Program-made: the position numbers and the translations under genes
Assembly: GCA_019454045.1 (NCBI GenBank)
Contig: SKCR01017977.1
Location: 1-64,000, forward strand
Direction: 5' to 3'
DNA: 64,000 nt
DNA from: Zanthoxylum bungeanum
Taxonomy: Eukaryota > Streptophyta > Magnoliopsida > Sapindales > Rutaceae
The notes under the pieces: model-generated
Told to the model about the DNA's origin: nothing
Seen by the model: only the letters and a program-made list of their open reading frames with translations
Database searches by the model: none
In this document: positions 46,591 to 56,884 of the stretch, piece by piece
How the letters are laid out: the number at the start of each line of letters is the position of its first letter
Position numbering within the stretch: the first letter of the stretch is position 1

Positions 46591-48481
46591 TGTTAGTCTC
46601 TAAGACATGCCACAAGATCCTAAATGTGATTATATTTGTGAAATAACAAGAAAATTGGCGGAATCACTTACATTGTTAAATGGAGAAATTTCAAAAATTT
46701 CCTATTTGGATGAAGCTCCAAGCTTCTTGTTGTGTTGTTTGTTCCTTAAGTGAGTTTCTCTATCACCTAATTTGACTCCTCCAAGTGCTAGCTTTGTTGA
46801 AATTTTGAAGCAAAATTTCATAATGAATGAGAGAAGAAATCGACAATTTGGAGAAGAAGAAATGAGAGTGTTGTTGTTTCCAAAACTTGGTAGGTGTGTG
46901 TTAAATGATGCATTAAATTAAAGCCAACTACTTACATCAACAATAGACATTTGATGTAAGTCATGTGGTCCCACCACATTTTAAATTCAAAATTTGAGTT
47001 GGCTTACTCAACACACAACTTGACTTGGGTCCACCAAAGTCATGGGTAATTTTATCAGTTCGTTTAATTCCGATTAAACGAATTTATCATCACGTCATAA
47101 TTAAATCAAATTTAATTAAATAATTATGCCTCGCAAAATTATTACGATAGTCGCTTTCGAATTAATTCTAAATTAATGCGTTCACCCGAATTAAAATCTA
47201 ATTTTAATTTCGTATTGAAATCTGATTTCAATTAATATATCTGATATATTATTTTAGCCACAAATTAATAAATTAAATATAAAATACAATTTAACTATTA
47301 AATTTATTTTATCAATTACTTCTAAATTAATCGCGTTCTCTCTCATATACGAAGTTAATCTCAAATTAATTCCTGCCGCAATTAATCACAGATTAATTTT
47401 CTCTCTCTTAATTAATCTCAGATTAATTCTATCTGAGTCAAATGTCATTGGTGAATCTTTGGGAAGCGACCCAAGAGATTCCTGGATATGTTGGCAGTAA
47501 ATTCGGTTATCGGACTATCCGAACATGTGTGTACCCCGTACCATATCATCACCGATTTACAAGACATGGTTGGCTTCTAGCAAAGCACCGTGCCTACCCA
47601 ATTCTTCAGAAATATTCACCAAGGAATATTATCTGTATCAGGTGTAGTAATATTAATATTATGTAATGCGTAATACGATCCAGTATCGGATGTCACATGC
47701 TAGGCCTATGGCTGGCTCTGTATCTGCCTCATACGAAGCATATATCGGATCCCAAGTAACTAATCTTTGTAATCGGGAAGTCATGACATAGTCATACTAT
47801 CCCGATAGATGCAAGCTTTTAGAGTACTAGTTTCGTATCATATGTGACCATCATCTCCATATGACTGAAGTGATATTCTCATCTTGACATCACATCCAAT
47901 ACACTAAGATTCTCAGTAAACCCAATACAGGCATACACAGAACCTGTTAAAGCTCCAGATGACCAACACTAAAGTAAACTGATTATCACAAGTAATAGCG
48001 ACGTAAGTCTCAGGTTAAAGATCACATACACCTACCCTGATTTGGATTCCCATAGACACATAGTCATACTACCAATGGGATTCCGAGTGGGTCTATCCAG
48101 AGTGAACTATTCTCGGTCCAACGGCTAACAGAACCTCTTATTACACTTTCACAAGTATCCAATACTTAAATATATGAGAACTATGTCGTTAAGCTTCCAT
48201 AACGAGCACAAGTGTAATACTAGCCTATTCCGCATTATTAATGTCCAGTTTCGATAATACTTCGACTATGGATATTTAATGATTAAACCGTTCGTGGATT
48301 AATATTGTCTCATATCTTATTAATCCGATTTAACCATATGGACTTTTATCATTAATATATATCCAAGTAATCTAATTACAATAATGATAAAATAGAAATT
48401 TCCTTTTGTCAAATAGATAATTTGTACAAAAATATAATGTTCTTTACAAATAGTGATGATATGGGTCATAATTGTCCAACA
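46591..48481 (-). repeat. Copia C 5' LTR
   Basis: A 1,891-bp LTR with plus-strand ends TGTTAGTCTCTAAG and ATTGTCCAACA. It is the uninterrupted partner of 37,298-39,684. The TSD ACCAA follows at 48,482. Confidence 0.88.
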
Positions 48482-49328
48482 ACCAAGACCTAGGGGACAA
48501 ATATTGATAGTGATTTTTGGGCTTCAGGATCCCAGCAGAGCAATGAGGGTATAAAAGAGATTTTTGTTTTAGAGGTTCTGAAGGCAGAAGGTCGGGTCGG
48601 TTCTTTCTCGGATTCGACCCGACCTAACTACCCGGCAGTTGATATTAATCGCATGATCCTGGTCGGGAGGTTGGAGTCTGGCATAAAGACTCGTATTCTC
48701 CAAAAAAGGCCTGAAGTGACGGGAGTAGGCGGCTAGTTAATCTTCTGACACCAGATAGCGTGTGGCAGTGGCCAAACGTAGCATGGTTTAATAAGATATA
48801 GGTGTCAAAAGGCAGGTGTGTCAGATCGTAGGGTGTCTGTTCACAGAGCAGATGAGGGAAAGAGCCTCGACATTAATGGCGAAAATTATGTGGCTGATGT
48901 CCCGAGATTGATGTAATAGTGCAGATTGTTCTAGCATATAAAAGGCTTGGGAATTCGTTGTAAAGGGCTGGGAAAGAATTGATTTACGCATAACTTGTAA
49001 CAGATAGCTAAAAGCTTAAGTATAAATGTGAGGTTGTAAGAGGTCGGTCATCCGAACTCAATAGATAGGCAGGTCGGTCAGCCGAGCTCTATAGATAGGC
49101 AGGTCGGTCATACCCGACCATGTTATAAAAGTTCCCTTTTTCCTTATGTCCATGAACGTAGGTTTGACCATTTCCGCCAAACCACGTTAAATCATTTGTT
49201 TGTTGTGTTTTCTCTTGTTTCTTGCTAAGTTTGCATTTGGTCCCCAACCCAAAAAAATCACAATTGATTAGAGATTGTTTGAGGAGTGTTCTTCCGAAAC
49301 TAACCCTGAAACGAAAACTGACCGTCAC
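48482..49328 (+). repeat. End of the G1 3' LTR
   Basis: The text right of copia C carries a TATA-like ATATAAAAGG near 48,938 and ends about GAAAACTGACCGTCA at 49,327. Two or three 30-bp units with AGATAGGCAGGTCGGTC lie at 49,030-49,110. Beyond it the sequence no longer resembles LTR text and is taken as host DNA. The LTR call rests on position after G1 pol and on layout, since its 5' partner is outside the window. Confidence 0.55.
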
Positions 49329-50693
49329 AAAAACAGAGTTTATGTAAATTTGAAGGTTTTATGGAAGAAATAAGATTTTTTGTGAGTTGTTTTAAATGCA
49401 TTGTATTTCCATCAAATAAGGCCAAAGTGAGTGAATTAAAAAGGTGTTTTGGGAAGATTGGGAATGAAGAAGAAATTTAAGAAGATTTTGATATATATAC
49501 ACACACCATGAGAAAATTATTTTTATAATTGACTTCTGTACTATATTTATTGAAGACCATATAAATTCTTATTTGTTGAATACAACTGAATGATCATAAA
49601 TTTAGGAGTAATTATGTGATAAGATATAGGTGATATTGTTCCATCAACTAATAAACATATGACATATGTAATATATATAATATAATTATAATTTATTTAA
49701 TAATATTTTAATATTTTAACATGTGTGATAATATATTATTAAATTACTAGATAGATAACATAGTACCACAGTTGCATCGTAAATTCAAATAGTGAGATTG
49801 AGGCGTGATCATGTACGATAAATGGGAGATCACAATGACACAAGTAAAACTACAAAAACAATCTTGGGATACAAAGCCTTGTTGTTAAATTGGTGTCATC
49901 AAACAGTAATATAAACATGCAAACAAACAGATCAAACAACAAAAGTAGACCTAGATGCAAGAAACCCTAAAAACAGAAAACCTTTAAAACAAAACATGGA
50001 AATCAAGTTTATAGATTCAATCCAAGTCGAGATATCTCTGTCCTTAAGAACTTATTGTCCCCGTCACAGGTGCTATACGGATTCGCAATTGGCCAATGTC
50101 CTCCCAGGATAACTTGGTTCCTTCTTATCCAAAGAGCACTCTTTGACAAGTATTCGAACTAGGAAATGTGGTGAAACTCTCTCTAAAACAAAGAAAACAA
50201 AATGTCTCTTCCAGAAATTCGGATATCTTTTTCTGTATATCTGTTTTGGATAAAAAGCCTTCTTATATAAGGCATGGAATGGTGCCAATAGGGCACCCTT
50301 TGGGATGGGGTGCAACCCTCCAAAGGGTTGTACCCCTCACAAGCACTCAATCCAACCAAATGACAGAATTACCCTTAATGAAATATATTGAAGAATTTCC
50401 TACAAGCCTAATGTTAGTTAAATCAAATCATTGGCACTTTGTTAGGCTGGGTCAGGAAAAGGATAAAGTGACAAGTCCATTGGTGAAAAGAAGACTGGGT
50501 CTTGTCCCATAATGGACCAACCAGTATTTTGAGTGGGCTTCGCATAATTAGTTTTTGGATCCATTTGCATCATTAGACATTAGCTATTGCCTTGTCTAGT
50601 AGTCAATGTCATCCAAGCTTTAGTATTCAGACAAAGCCTAGTGGCCTAGTGGCCCTTGTGGTTGGAGCCAGCCAGTTTGCCTTCACTGCCTAG
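49329..50693. other. Host intergenic DNA, possible old LTR remnant
   Basis: No conserved protein is seen. Between about 49,790 and 50,520 the minus strand has a TATATAAG box (near 50,267) followed by about 250 bp of T-rich text with TAGCACCTGTGACGGGGAC, which resembles the R/U5 part of a copia LTR or a transcribed leader. No matching termini or TSD could be fixed. The frame at 50,073-50,315 (minus) lies in this leader-like part and is not called a gene. Confidence 0.35.
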
Positions 50694-50931
50694 TAGACCC
50701 GGCTACGATTACGATTTCGATTTAGAATTGAAATCGAACCGGATAGAATCGTAAGGTTATGGTTCCATTCGATTCTGATTCTAAAATCGGAATCGAATCG
50801 AAACTAATTTCGGTTACGATTTCATATAATTTGGAACCATAATCTTAAAGTTCTGTTTCATTCCGGTTCGGTTCAGTTTCTAAAATTAAAGTTCTATTTC
50901 TGAAACCGAACCGAACCCAAGAGCAGGTCCA
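50694..50931. mobile_element. MITE-4, 238 bp
   Basis: TSD-like 8-mers CTGCCTAG (50,686-50,693) and CTGCTTAG (50,932-50,939) differ at one base. The ends TAGACCCGGCT and GAGCAGGTCCA are an imperfect inverted repeat. The interior is made of CGATTTCGATT and GGTTCGGTT words in both directions, so the whole folds back on itself. It is similar in build to MITE-1, -2 and -3 but has different words. Confidence 0.65.
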
Positions 50932-51264
50932 CTGCTTAGAGTTCTGTTTCCTCAATTTAACTAGCTAAAGTAATTAAACAACACACTTCCCACTTAGTCC
51001 ACTTCATGCATTCATATAATTTTATAGTTCAAAGAAAATTTTACTCAAACCAAGCTTCACGGCACTGGTTTGCATTTGAGTGGTGGGATTTCAATTCATT
51101 CAATATATATAATGTTAACCAAACATATTAAACAAACTAATTACGTAAGTCGATTTGTAGAGTGAATCTAAGAAACAAGTTGATGTTGATGTTTAAACTG
51201 GCTTGGTTATTTAAACCTGTAACAAAAAAGACATAAAATGAAGATGATGATCATCAACTTTACA

Positions 51265-51926
51265 TCATGATGATGAAAATTGCCGCACCGAGCAAGCCAC
51301 CACCTGTGCCCATTGCCTCAACCTCGTCTTCACTGTCTGCGGATCATTCTCGCCTTCACATCATTATATCAAACACGTACAATAATTAATACTTTCATGC
51401 CCACGTCACTTACTTTTTTTTTTTTGCATGAAGAGATTTCACCAATTCAAATAGCGGATGGCAGTTATAAAAAATCATTTAAATAAAGAAAATGGTAGAG
51501 AAACTTACCGGGGCCAAGGAAGGCGTGAGGGCTGTCGAGAGGAGAGAGCGATTCACAATCGGAGATCGGCGTTGACTTAGAAACGGAGTCAATATAGTTC
51601 TTGTTAACAGCGTAATAAAGTTCCAAAGCAGGCAAAGTATCAGACAAGCGTCGATGATCAACATCAGGCTCAGGGGAGTCAAAACCAAACCCTAATTCAA
51701 TACAAGCCTTGAGCTCATCAAGATCCTCATCCGTCACACTCTTGCCCTTCTTGTTTTTATTAAACCTCCCTTTACGTCTAAGCCACACCTCATCTCTGTA
51801 TATATCAGGTGACCACGAGTGTTGCTTTCGTAACCCTTGTGCTGGTGCCTGCTGCCGGGCCAATGACGTTTCCGATGGCGGTAGAGGCGGCTTCACGTGC
51901 CGATGAAGGAGGTGGTTTTGTGACAT
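51265..51926 (-). CDS. DUF1685 family protein, two exons
   Basis: Exon 1 is 51,509-51,926 and exon 2 is 51,265-51,353, on the minus strand, giving about 168 residues. The donor GTAAGTTT (51,501-51,508) and an AAG acceptor at 51,354-51,356 give a 155-bp intron with matching phase, so GP-G is joined to ENDPQ. Family marks are SVTDEDLDELKACIELGFGF, TLPALELYYAVN and the C-terminus VKTRLRQWAQVVACSV. No signal peptide or membrane span is evident; the N-terminus is basic and proline-rich. DUF1685 proteins are plant-specific and of unknown function. The reading frame is intact. The start is the first ATG after a C/T-rich leader. Confidence 0.85.
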
Positions 51927-52061
51927 GTGCTGCAGCGAAGGTCCTTGAAGGACCCCGCGCGGAGGAGAGGGGGAATCTATGGCTGATTTTGAAACTTTTT
52001 TACAGTCTTTTGATTCTTATTTTTTTTTCCTCAGAGGAGGTAATGAGATATAGAGATGATG

Positions 52062-52130
52062 TTTATAACGTAGTGAGTGAGATGGTGATGCCTGCCGATA
52101 GGGTAAATACAGCCTTCGCTCTTTATTGGC
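52062..52130 (-). promoter_or_regulatory. Putative promoter of the DUF1685 gene
   Basis: On the minus strand TTATAAAC (about 52,062-52,069) lies roughly 140 bp before the ATG, and CCAAT (52,125-52,129) lies about 60 bp further upstream. Spacing and order fit a plant TATA/CCAAT promoter. The transcript start is not visible. Confidence 0.45.
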
Positions 52131-55100
52131 CATGTCATGATGATCTGTCTTTTCTATTTTTATTTTTAAGGTTTGCTATTGCTGATTTTACATTCATGGA
52201 TTATCATTTTTTACCTTTTTTTTTTTTAATTTTTATTTTGCACATCTCTAAAGACATTCATATTTCGAGTATTTGTATATTTTATAGAGAATACAATATA
52301 CAACTGCTTGAAACACAAATATCAATAAAATGTCACAAAAAATATTCTATAAAATTATTTTTTCCCACTTATATTCTTATTTCAGTTGGACAGGAAATCG
52401 GTGATCCAAATTAAACTCGTTTCGATTTTAGATTATTATTCAAAAAATTAATGTACGGTCTTACGATTCGTCCGAAACCGAACCGTGAATAAAAAATTTC
52501 ACTACAAAAAATTTTGGAATTACGTATTAAAAGAGATAAGTGTTAAATACTGATTTTTTTAAAGGTGACAATCTAATTTCTTTTATACGTGTTTTTCAGA
52601 CTATTTATAGGAAATACATTGTTTCTCAAGCAAATTAGAACTTTGAATTATCTCCATTTTTTATTTCCTTATATTTTCTCAAAATGTGAAAGTTGACCTC
52701 TTAGTTTAATATAATTGTTTTACTTGAATATGAAAGAAAACGAAATGTGTTGAATCATTACAATATCTTATCCTATTCTGGACTTTGGAGTGCCTAAAAT
52801 AAATTGGGATTTTCATTTTTCAATTTTTTTTTTGAAATTAAGATTTTCTGATTTCAAATCTTTGTCCCTTTCTTTAAGTTCTTAATAACTTTTATAGCTA
52901 TCTAATTCAAAGTCCAAAGTCCAAACATAAATCTCGAAGAATATGAATATGAAAAAAGAAAAAAAGAAAAGAAAACCCCAATTTCTTTGGAGTGCCTAAA
53001 AGAAATGCGTTGAATCAAATTCAAAGTCCATCTTAATGGTCGTGTAAATAAACCGGTAAATAACAGAGAAGAATAGAAACTTAAATCTCAAAGTTTTTTT
53101 TAAATGAGTTCTTGATACACTCTTGTGAACCCACTTTATGCCTAGACATATTTTCATCATATTTTTTTTTTATATATATAATTTTTTTTATTTGTATTAT
53201 ATATGAATGCTTAAATTTATAAATGAATGATGCGAAAGAGACATTAAAGAGTGGCAAACACATCAAGCTTGCATAGGGAAAATGCAATAAATCACTATAT
53301 ATAATTTACAATGACAAATATTATCATAAAGAATTTTGAAGTGTTTCTTAAGTTATTATCAATTAATCGACATATGGTATTGAAATGTTGGCCACCAAAA
53401 TTGCACCATCTCTCTTGGTTGTTTTGTAATTAGAACCTTGATTATAACCTTAAAACATGAAATTAAGTTTATTGATTACTTTCACCAATGGATAAGCGTC
53501 AATTTTCTTGTAACACTTGATCAATCTAGAAGTTAGCTAGGACTTTCAATTTTATATGTTTAGGGTTAAAAAGGTCAAGAAGGGAAAATAGAACCATTGA
53601 TTGGGTTATTTTATTTTGTCTTAGCTTTTCGTATTTCCCTTTCGATTGCCGTCACGAGAAGCTAGTGGAAGTGCTTCTTACATCATGCAAACGAAGTGCT
53701 TCTAAAACACTTTATTAGATACCAATTATTTTATTATAGGTCGCCTCGCCTGTATAACTTTATAGAACTGCTTTTGTAGTATTTGGCATTTTGGGGGTTG
53801 GTCATCTAATTTGATCGAAAATTAAGAATATGAATCTAGATAATTTTATTTTTTAATGAATAATTTAACATATGTATTTTTAATCATTTATCGTTAGGAA
53901 CTTTAATTTATTTTAAAAATTCACATAGGATCCTAAAAAATGCAAGGCAAATCAAAGCCATCCCTAGTGTTTGGTTAGCTAGAAAAACTATATAGTGAGA
54001 AAGAGAGAAAAATTTTGAGAATGAAATTAGAGAAAATATTGTCAATAAGAAAATAGCTTCTCATTTTATCAACTCAATCTCATTAGTATAACCACCATTA
54101 TTTACCGGTTTATATACATAATCATTAAGATGGTTTGGGCATATCCAATGTTCACCGTAACAGTTTTGATGAGAAAATAGAAACAAATGGTAATTCCATA
54201 AGCATGGCAAAAGATCCTTATGAACAACGTGAGCTCGACCAAAAAAAAAATTGAAAATTTTTTATTCCTAATTTCTTAAAATATGACTTAAAAAATAGTT
54301 CAATTTATTTAACTGTAAAACTGTCAGGTTGGTACTAGATGAAAAGCTCAATTTATTTTATTGTTGTTACCGAAATTACTACAATTTGTAAATTATTATG
54401 CTTTTTTTTTTGTTCTTTTCTATTAATAAATCATTGAATTCCCCAAAATAGAGAAACCTACATTTTTTTTACAGGTCCTTTTTTAGTTCAATCTTCACCC
54501 CAAAAATTCACATTTTCAATTTATTTAGAATCATTTATTTTATATGTTTACATTTGGACCCCATTAACAAAATTTTCATATTTCGCCATTAACTATAGGT
54601 AAAACGAGGTTGAGAAAAACCTAAATTATAATTATATAAATCATAAAAAACGACCAAAATTTTACCGAGTATAATGAAATAACAATTTCAAATAATTTAT
54701 AATGATATTCAAAATATTCATATAAACGATCCCACCTAATAAGAAATTGGTATCCCACCTAATAAGAAATTGGTATGGATGTAAGAATGTAAACCAAATC
54801 TTCTCCTTATAAATGAACCAACCAAAAAAAAATGTTGTTAATTATGATTTGATTACAATATTAAATTATCATCTACTTTTTAAATTTAAATTAATCAATA
54901 GTATCATGAAGTGTAATCCCAATCCTTCCACTCTCTCCCTAACAAGTAATATTATTTTCATGCATGCTTTACCTACGAGAATCTCACATCTTGAATATCC
55001 GAATATTTCTAGTTATTAAATTATAAAATGAGATTTTCTTTTCATAAAATACCACATACCCAATTTCCTTATTGAATTCTCTTATATTGATGACACATTA

Positions 55101-55532
55101 AGATCACTTTTTCAATTATATTTATATATATATATGTTGAATTAATTTGACCCATAAAAGAAAAATACATAATAAAGAGACAAGAAAGTTGAATTAATTA
55201 TTCTCCAAATTAAGTTTATTAGTGTAACAAGTCGACATTATGGGTTAGGTTATCCTTCACAGCAATCCAACATTATAATATATAATATTGTTGCTTCCAA
55301 TAATTCTAAGCATATACAAGAAGGATACAAAAGCTCAATTATTGTCAATAAAAAAAATAGGAGGCGCCTTCATGAGGTGGCTATCGCATGATAAATCTTC
55401 ATTAATTAATTATTATTATTTTTAACAAAACATCCTTTTTATGAAAGTTTTTAAGGCATAAAATTGTGCGAATGGATAAGAGGTGGCGGTTGCTTTCTGC
55501 CAAGCAAATAGATGAATTGTTCAGAGACAACT

Positions 55533-55534
<2 letters not shown>
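52131..55534. other. AT-rich host intergenic DNA
   Basis: No conserved coding text was found in 3.4 kb. A plus frame at 51,809-52,414 is mostly the reverse of exon 1 and its leader and is not a gene. A 36-bp inverted repeat at 53,030-53,065 and 54,106-54,141 encloses about 1.1 kb. A 23-bp unit (CCCACCTAATAAGAAATTGG plus TAT) is doubled at 54,731-54,776. Confidence 0.6.
53030..54141. repeat. Inverted repeat pair enclosing about 1.1 kb
   Basis: CATCTTAATG followed by ATAAACCGGTAAATAA at 53,030-53,065 recurs in reverse at 54,106-54,141, with about 31 of 36 bases matching. It may be the inverted ends of an old DNA element. No clear TSD or transposase is seen. Confidence 0.4.

Positions 55535-55600
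<66 letters not shown>
55535..55600 (+). repeat. (AAT)n microsatellite
   Basis: Twenty-two uninterrupted AAT units. Such a perfect run is likely variable in length. Confidence 0.95.
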
Positions 55601-55644
55601 TTGTGTGATTGCCGGCTTTGAATTTTGCTTATTAGAATTAACTA

Positions 55645-56332
55645 CTAGAGAACCCGCACGATGCGTTACTCATCTTATTAGAGACAAATATGATATATAT
55701 CAAATGTAAATAATAAAATTAATTAACATCGTACCTTTAATTATAGTTGTCTAGTTGTCCATGCATTATAAATTTGACTTCTAACTTATTACATTTTAGA
55801 ACTTTTTATTGATAGAGAATAAATTTCTAGTGCAAGTATAAATTTGGCTAGCTTAGAAACACTTTTATAGTTAACTTAATATAACTTATAACTCTTGAAC
55901 TTCTACTAATAAATAAGTGAGAGTTAATAAAGAATGTGAAAAATTAAATATTAATAATTCATTTGAAATAAATACACATTTAATTAACAAACTTTCAAAT
56001 ATTAATAATATAAGAAAACGAAGAGTTTGGAAGAGTTTGGAAAATGAAAAGTTTGAAATTGAAGAATATGAAAAGTTGAAATATTATAACTCATTTAAAA
56101 CGATACGTATTTAATTAATGTGTTTTCAACAATTAATAAATTTGGAAAACAAAAAATTTGGAGGATCTGAAAAAATAAAATATTAATAATGGAAGAATGT
56201 GAAGAATGTGAAGAGTTATATATTAATAATTTATTTCAAGTATTAATAATTCATTTTAACCTCAAAGATGAAAACGCATATATGAACAGCCTAAAAAGAA
56301 AACTATTTTTCAACTTTTATATAGTATATAGA
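55645..56332 (-). mobile_element. Small non-autonomous Helitron
   Basis: On the minus strand the element starts TCTATATACTATATAAAAG and ends with a short hairpin (CGCATCGTGCG) about 7 bases before CTAG. The base before TC is A and the base after CTAG is T, the usual A/T insertion site. The interior is AT-rich with repeated GAAGAGTTTGGAA and ATTAATAATTCATTT words and has no Rep/helicase. Helitrons leave no TSD, in agreement with the flanks. Confidence 0.6.
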
Positions 56333-56552
56333 TTATAGAAACAAAGCAGTAGATGTTATTCTTGTGTTTTAGTTTATATCTTGAATGTTGATGAGACTAG
56401 GCCCCAACAAATACCTAACCATATTTTAAAGAAAAATATAGAACGTTAAAAATAATTGAGTGTTGAGTGTTGAGTTTGATTTTTGAATTTTGTTTTTTTA
56501 TTAATTGAAATAAGTAGTTATTGAATAAAGATTAATATTATATTATTAATGT

Positions 56553-56768
56553 TGTTGTAAATTGTGGTGATCCCAACTACTTAATCTTTATTTTGTAATT
56601 ATTATTATATTTATTGTTTTGTAACTTATCTCTACCATAACACCTCTCTATAAATATAGAGGAATCCCCTTTGTATTTTGGTATAAAAAACCATTCATTC
56701 TAAAATCAATAAGAAAAGCCTGCAGCTTTCGAGGTATTTCTCTTCTTCTTTTCTCTTATTTTATAACA
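56553..56768 (+). repeat. Copia D 5' LTR
   Basis: It runs TGTTGTAAATTGTGG to TTTTATAACA. A TATA-like core CTATAAATATAG sits in an inverted repeat (CCTCT...AGAGG) at about 56,647-56,666. The polyadenylation-like AATAAG lies near 56,709. Confidence 0.92.
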
Positions 56769-56830
56769 CGTTATCAGCACGATTTGCTTCTATTTAATTT
56801 TTCTTTCTTTTATAACAGTTATCAGCACGA
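56769..56830 (+). other. Copia D primer site region, tandemly duplicated
   Basis: CGTTATCAGCACGATTTGC follows the LTR end, and a second copy (AGTTATCAGCACGATTTGC) lies about 48 bp downstream. Both copies are preceded by TATAAC and followed by TATTTAATTTTTCTTT. The first is in the correct place for a primer site. Which tRNA it pairs with I cannot say with confidence. Confidence 0.6.
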
Positions 56831-56884
56831 TTTGCTCCTATTTAATTTTTCTTTTAACAAAAATAAGCAAAAGTGAAATGCATC

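Larger units (their letters stand above)
37298..48481 (-). mobile_element. Copia C: rearranged copia element in the G1 3' LTR
   Basis: Two LTRs facing the same way (37,298-39,684 and 46,591-48,481) are flanked by the TSD ACCAA at 37,293-37,297 and 48,482-48,486. Between them lie pol and gag remnants on the minus strand. The left LTR is followed not by the polypurine tract and pol end but by an 869-bp copy of the element's own right flank (39,685-40,553), including a second ACCAA. The element was therefore rearranged after insertion. Confidence 0.85.
9824..49328 (+). mobile_element. Gypsy G1: Tat-clade element hosting the whole nest
   Basis: Fragments of one plus-strand pol occur in order, separated by insertions whose TSDs rejoin the text: RT/RNase H at 9,824-11,225, bridge at 11,615-11,665, integrase at 29,453-30,128 and 32,291-32,340, integrase C-terminus at 34,791-35,544, then 3' region and 3' LTR interrupted by copia C. 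Tat membership rests on the second (archaeal-type) RNase H after the ordinary one and on integrase text such as DYFTKWVEAE. Its 5' half lies left of the window. The right end is near 49,328, where host DNA begins. Confidence 0.75.

Noticed and set aside
50073..50315. 80-codon minus frame
   Set aside because: It lies in a leader-like segment, has no known domain and no conserved start context.
51809..52414. A 201-codon open frame on the plus strand
   Set aside because: It overlaps exon 1, leader and promoter of the DUF1685 gene in reverse, with T-rich codons; the minus-strand gene has family motifs and splice sites.
54813..55019. 68-codon plus frame and other short frames at 52,400-56,200
   Set aside because: The AT-rich DNA gives such frames by chance; there are no motifs or splice support.
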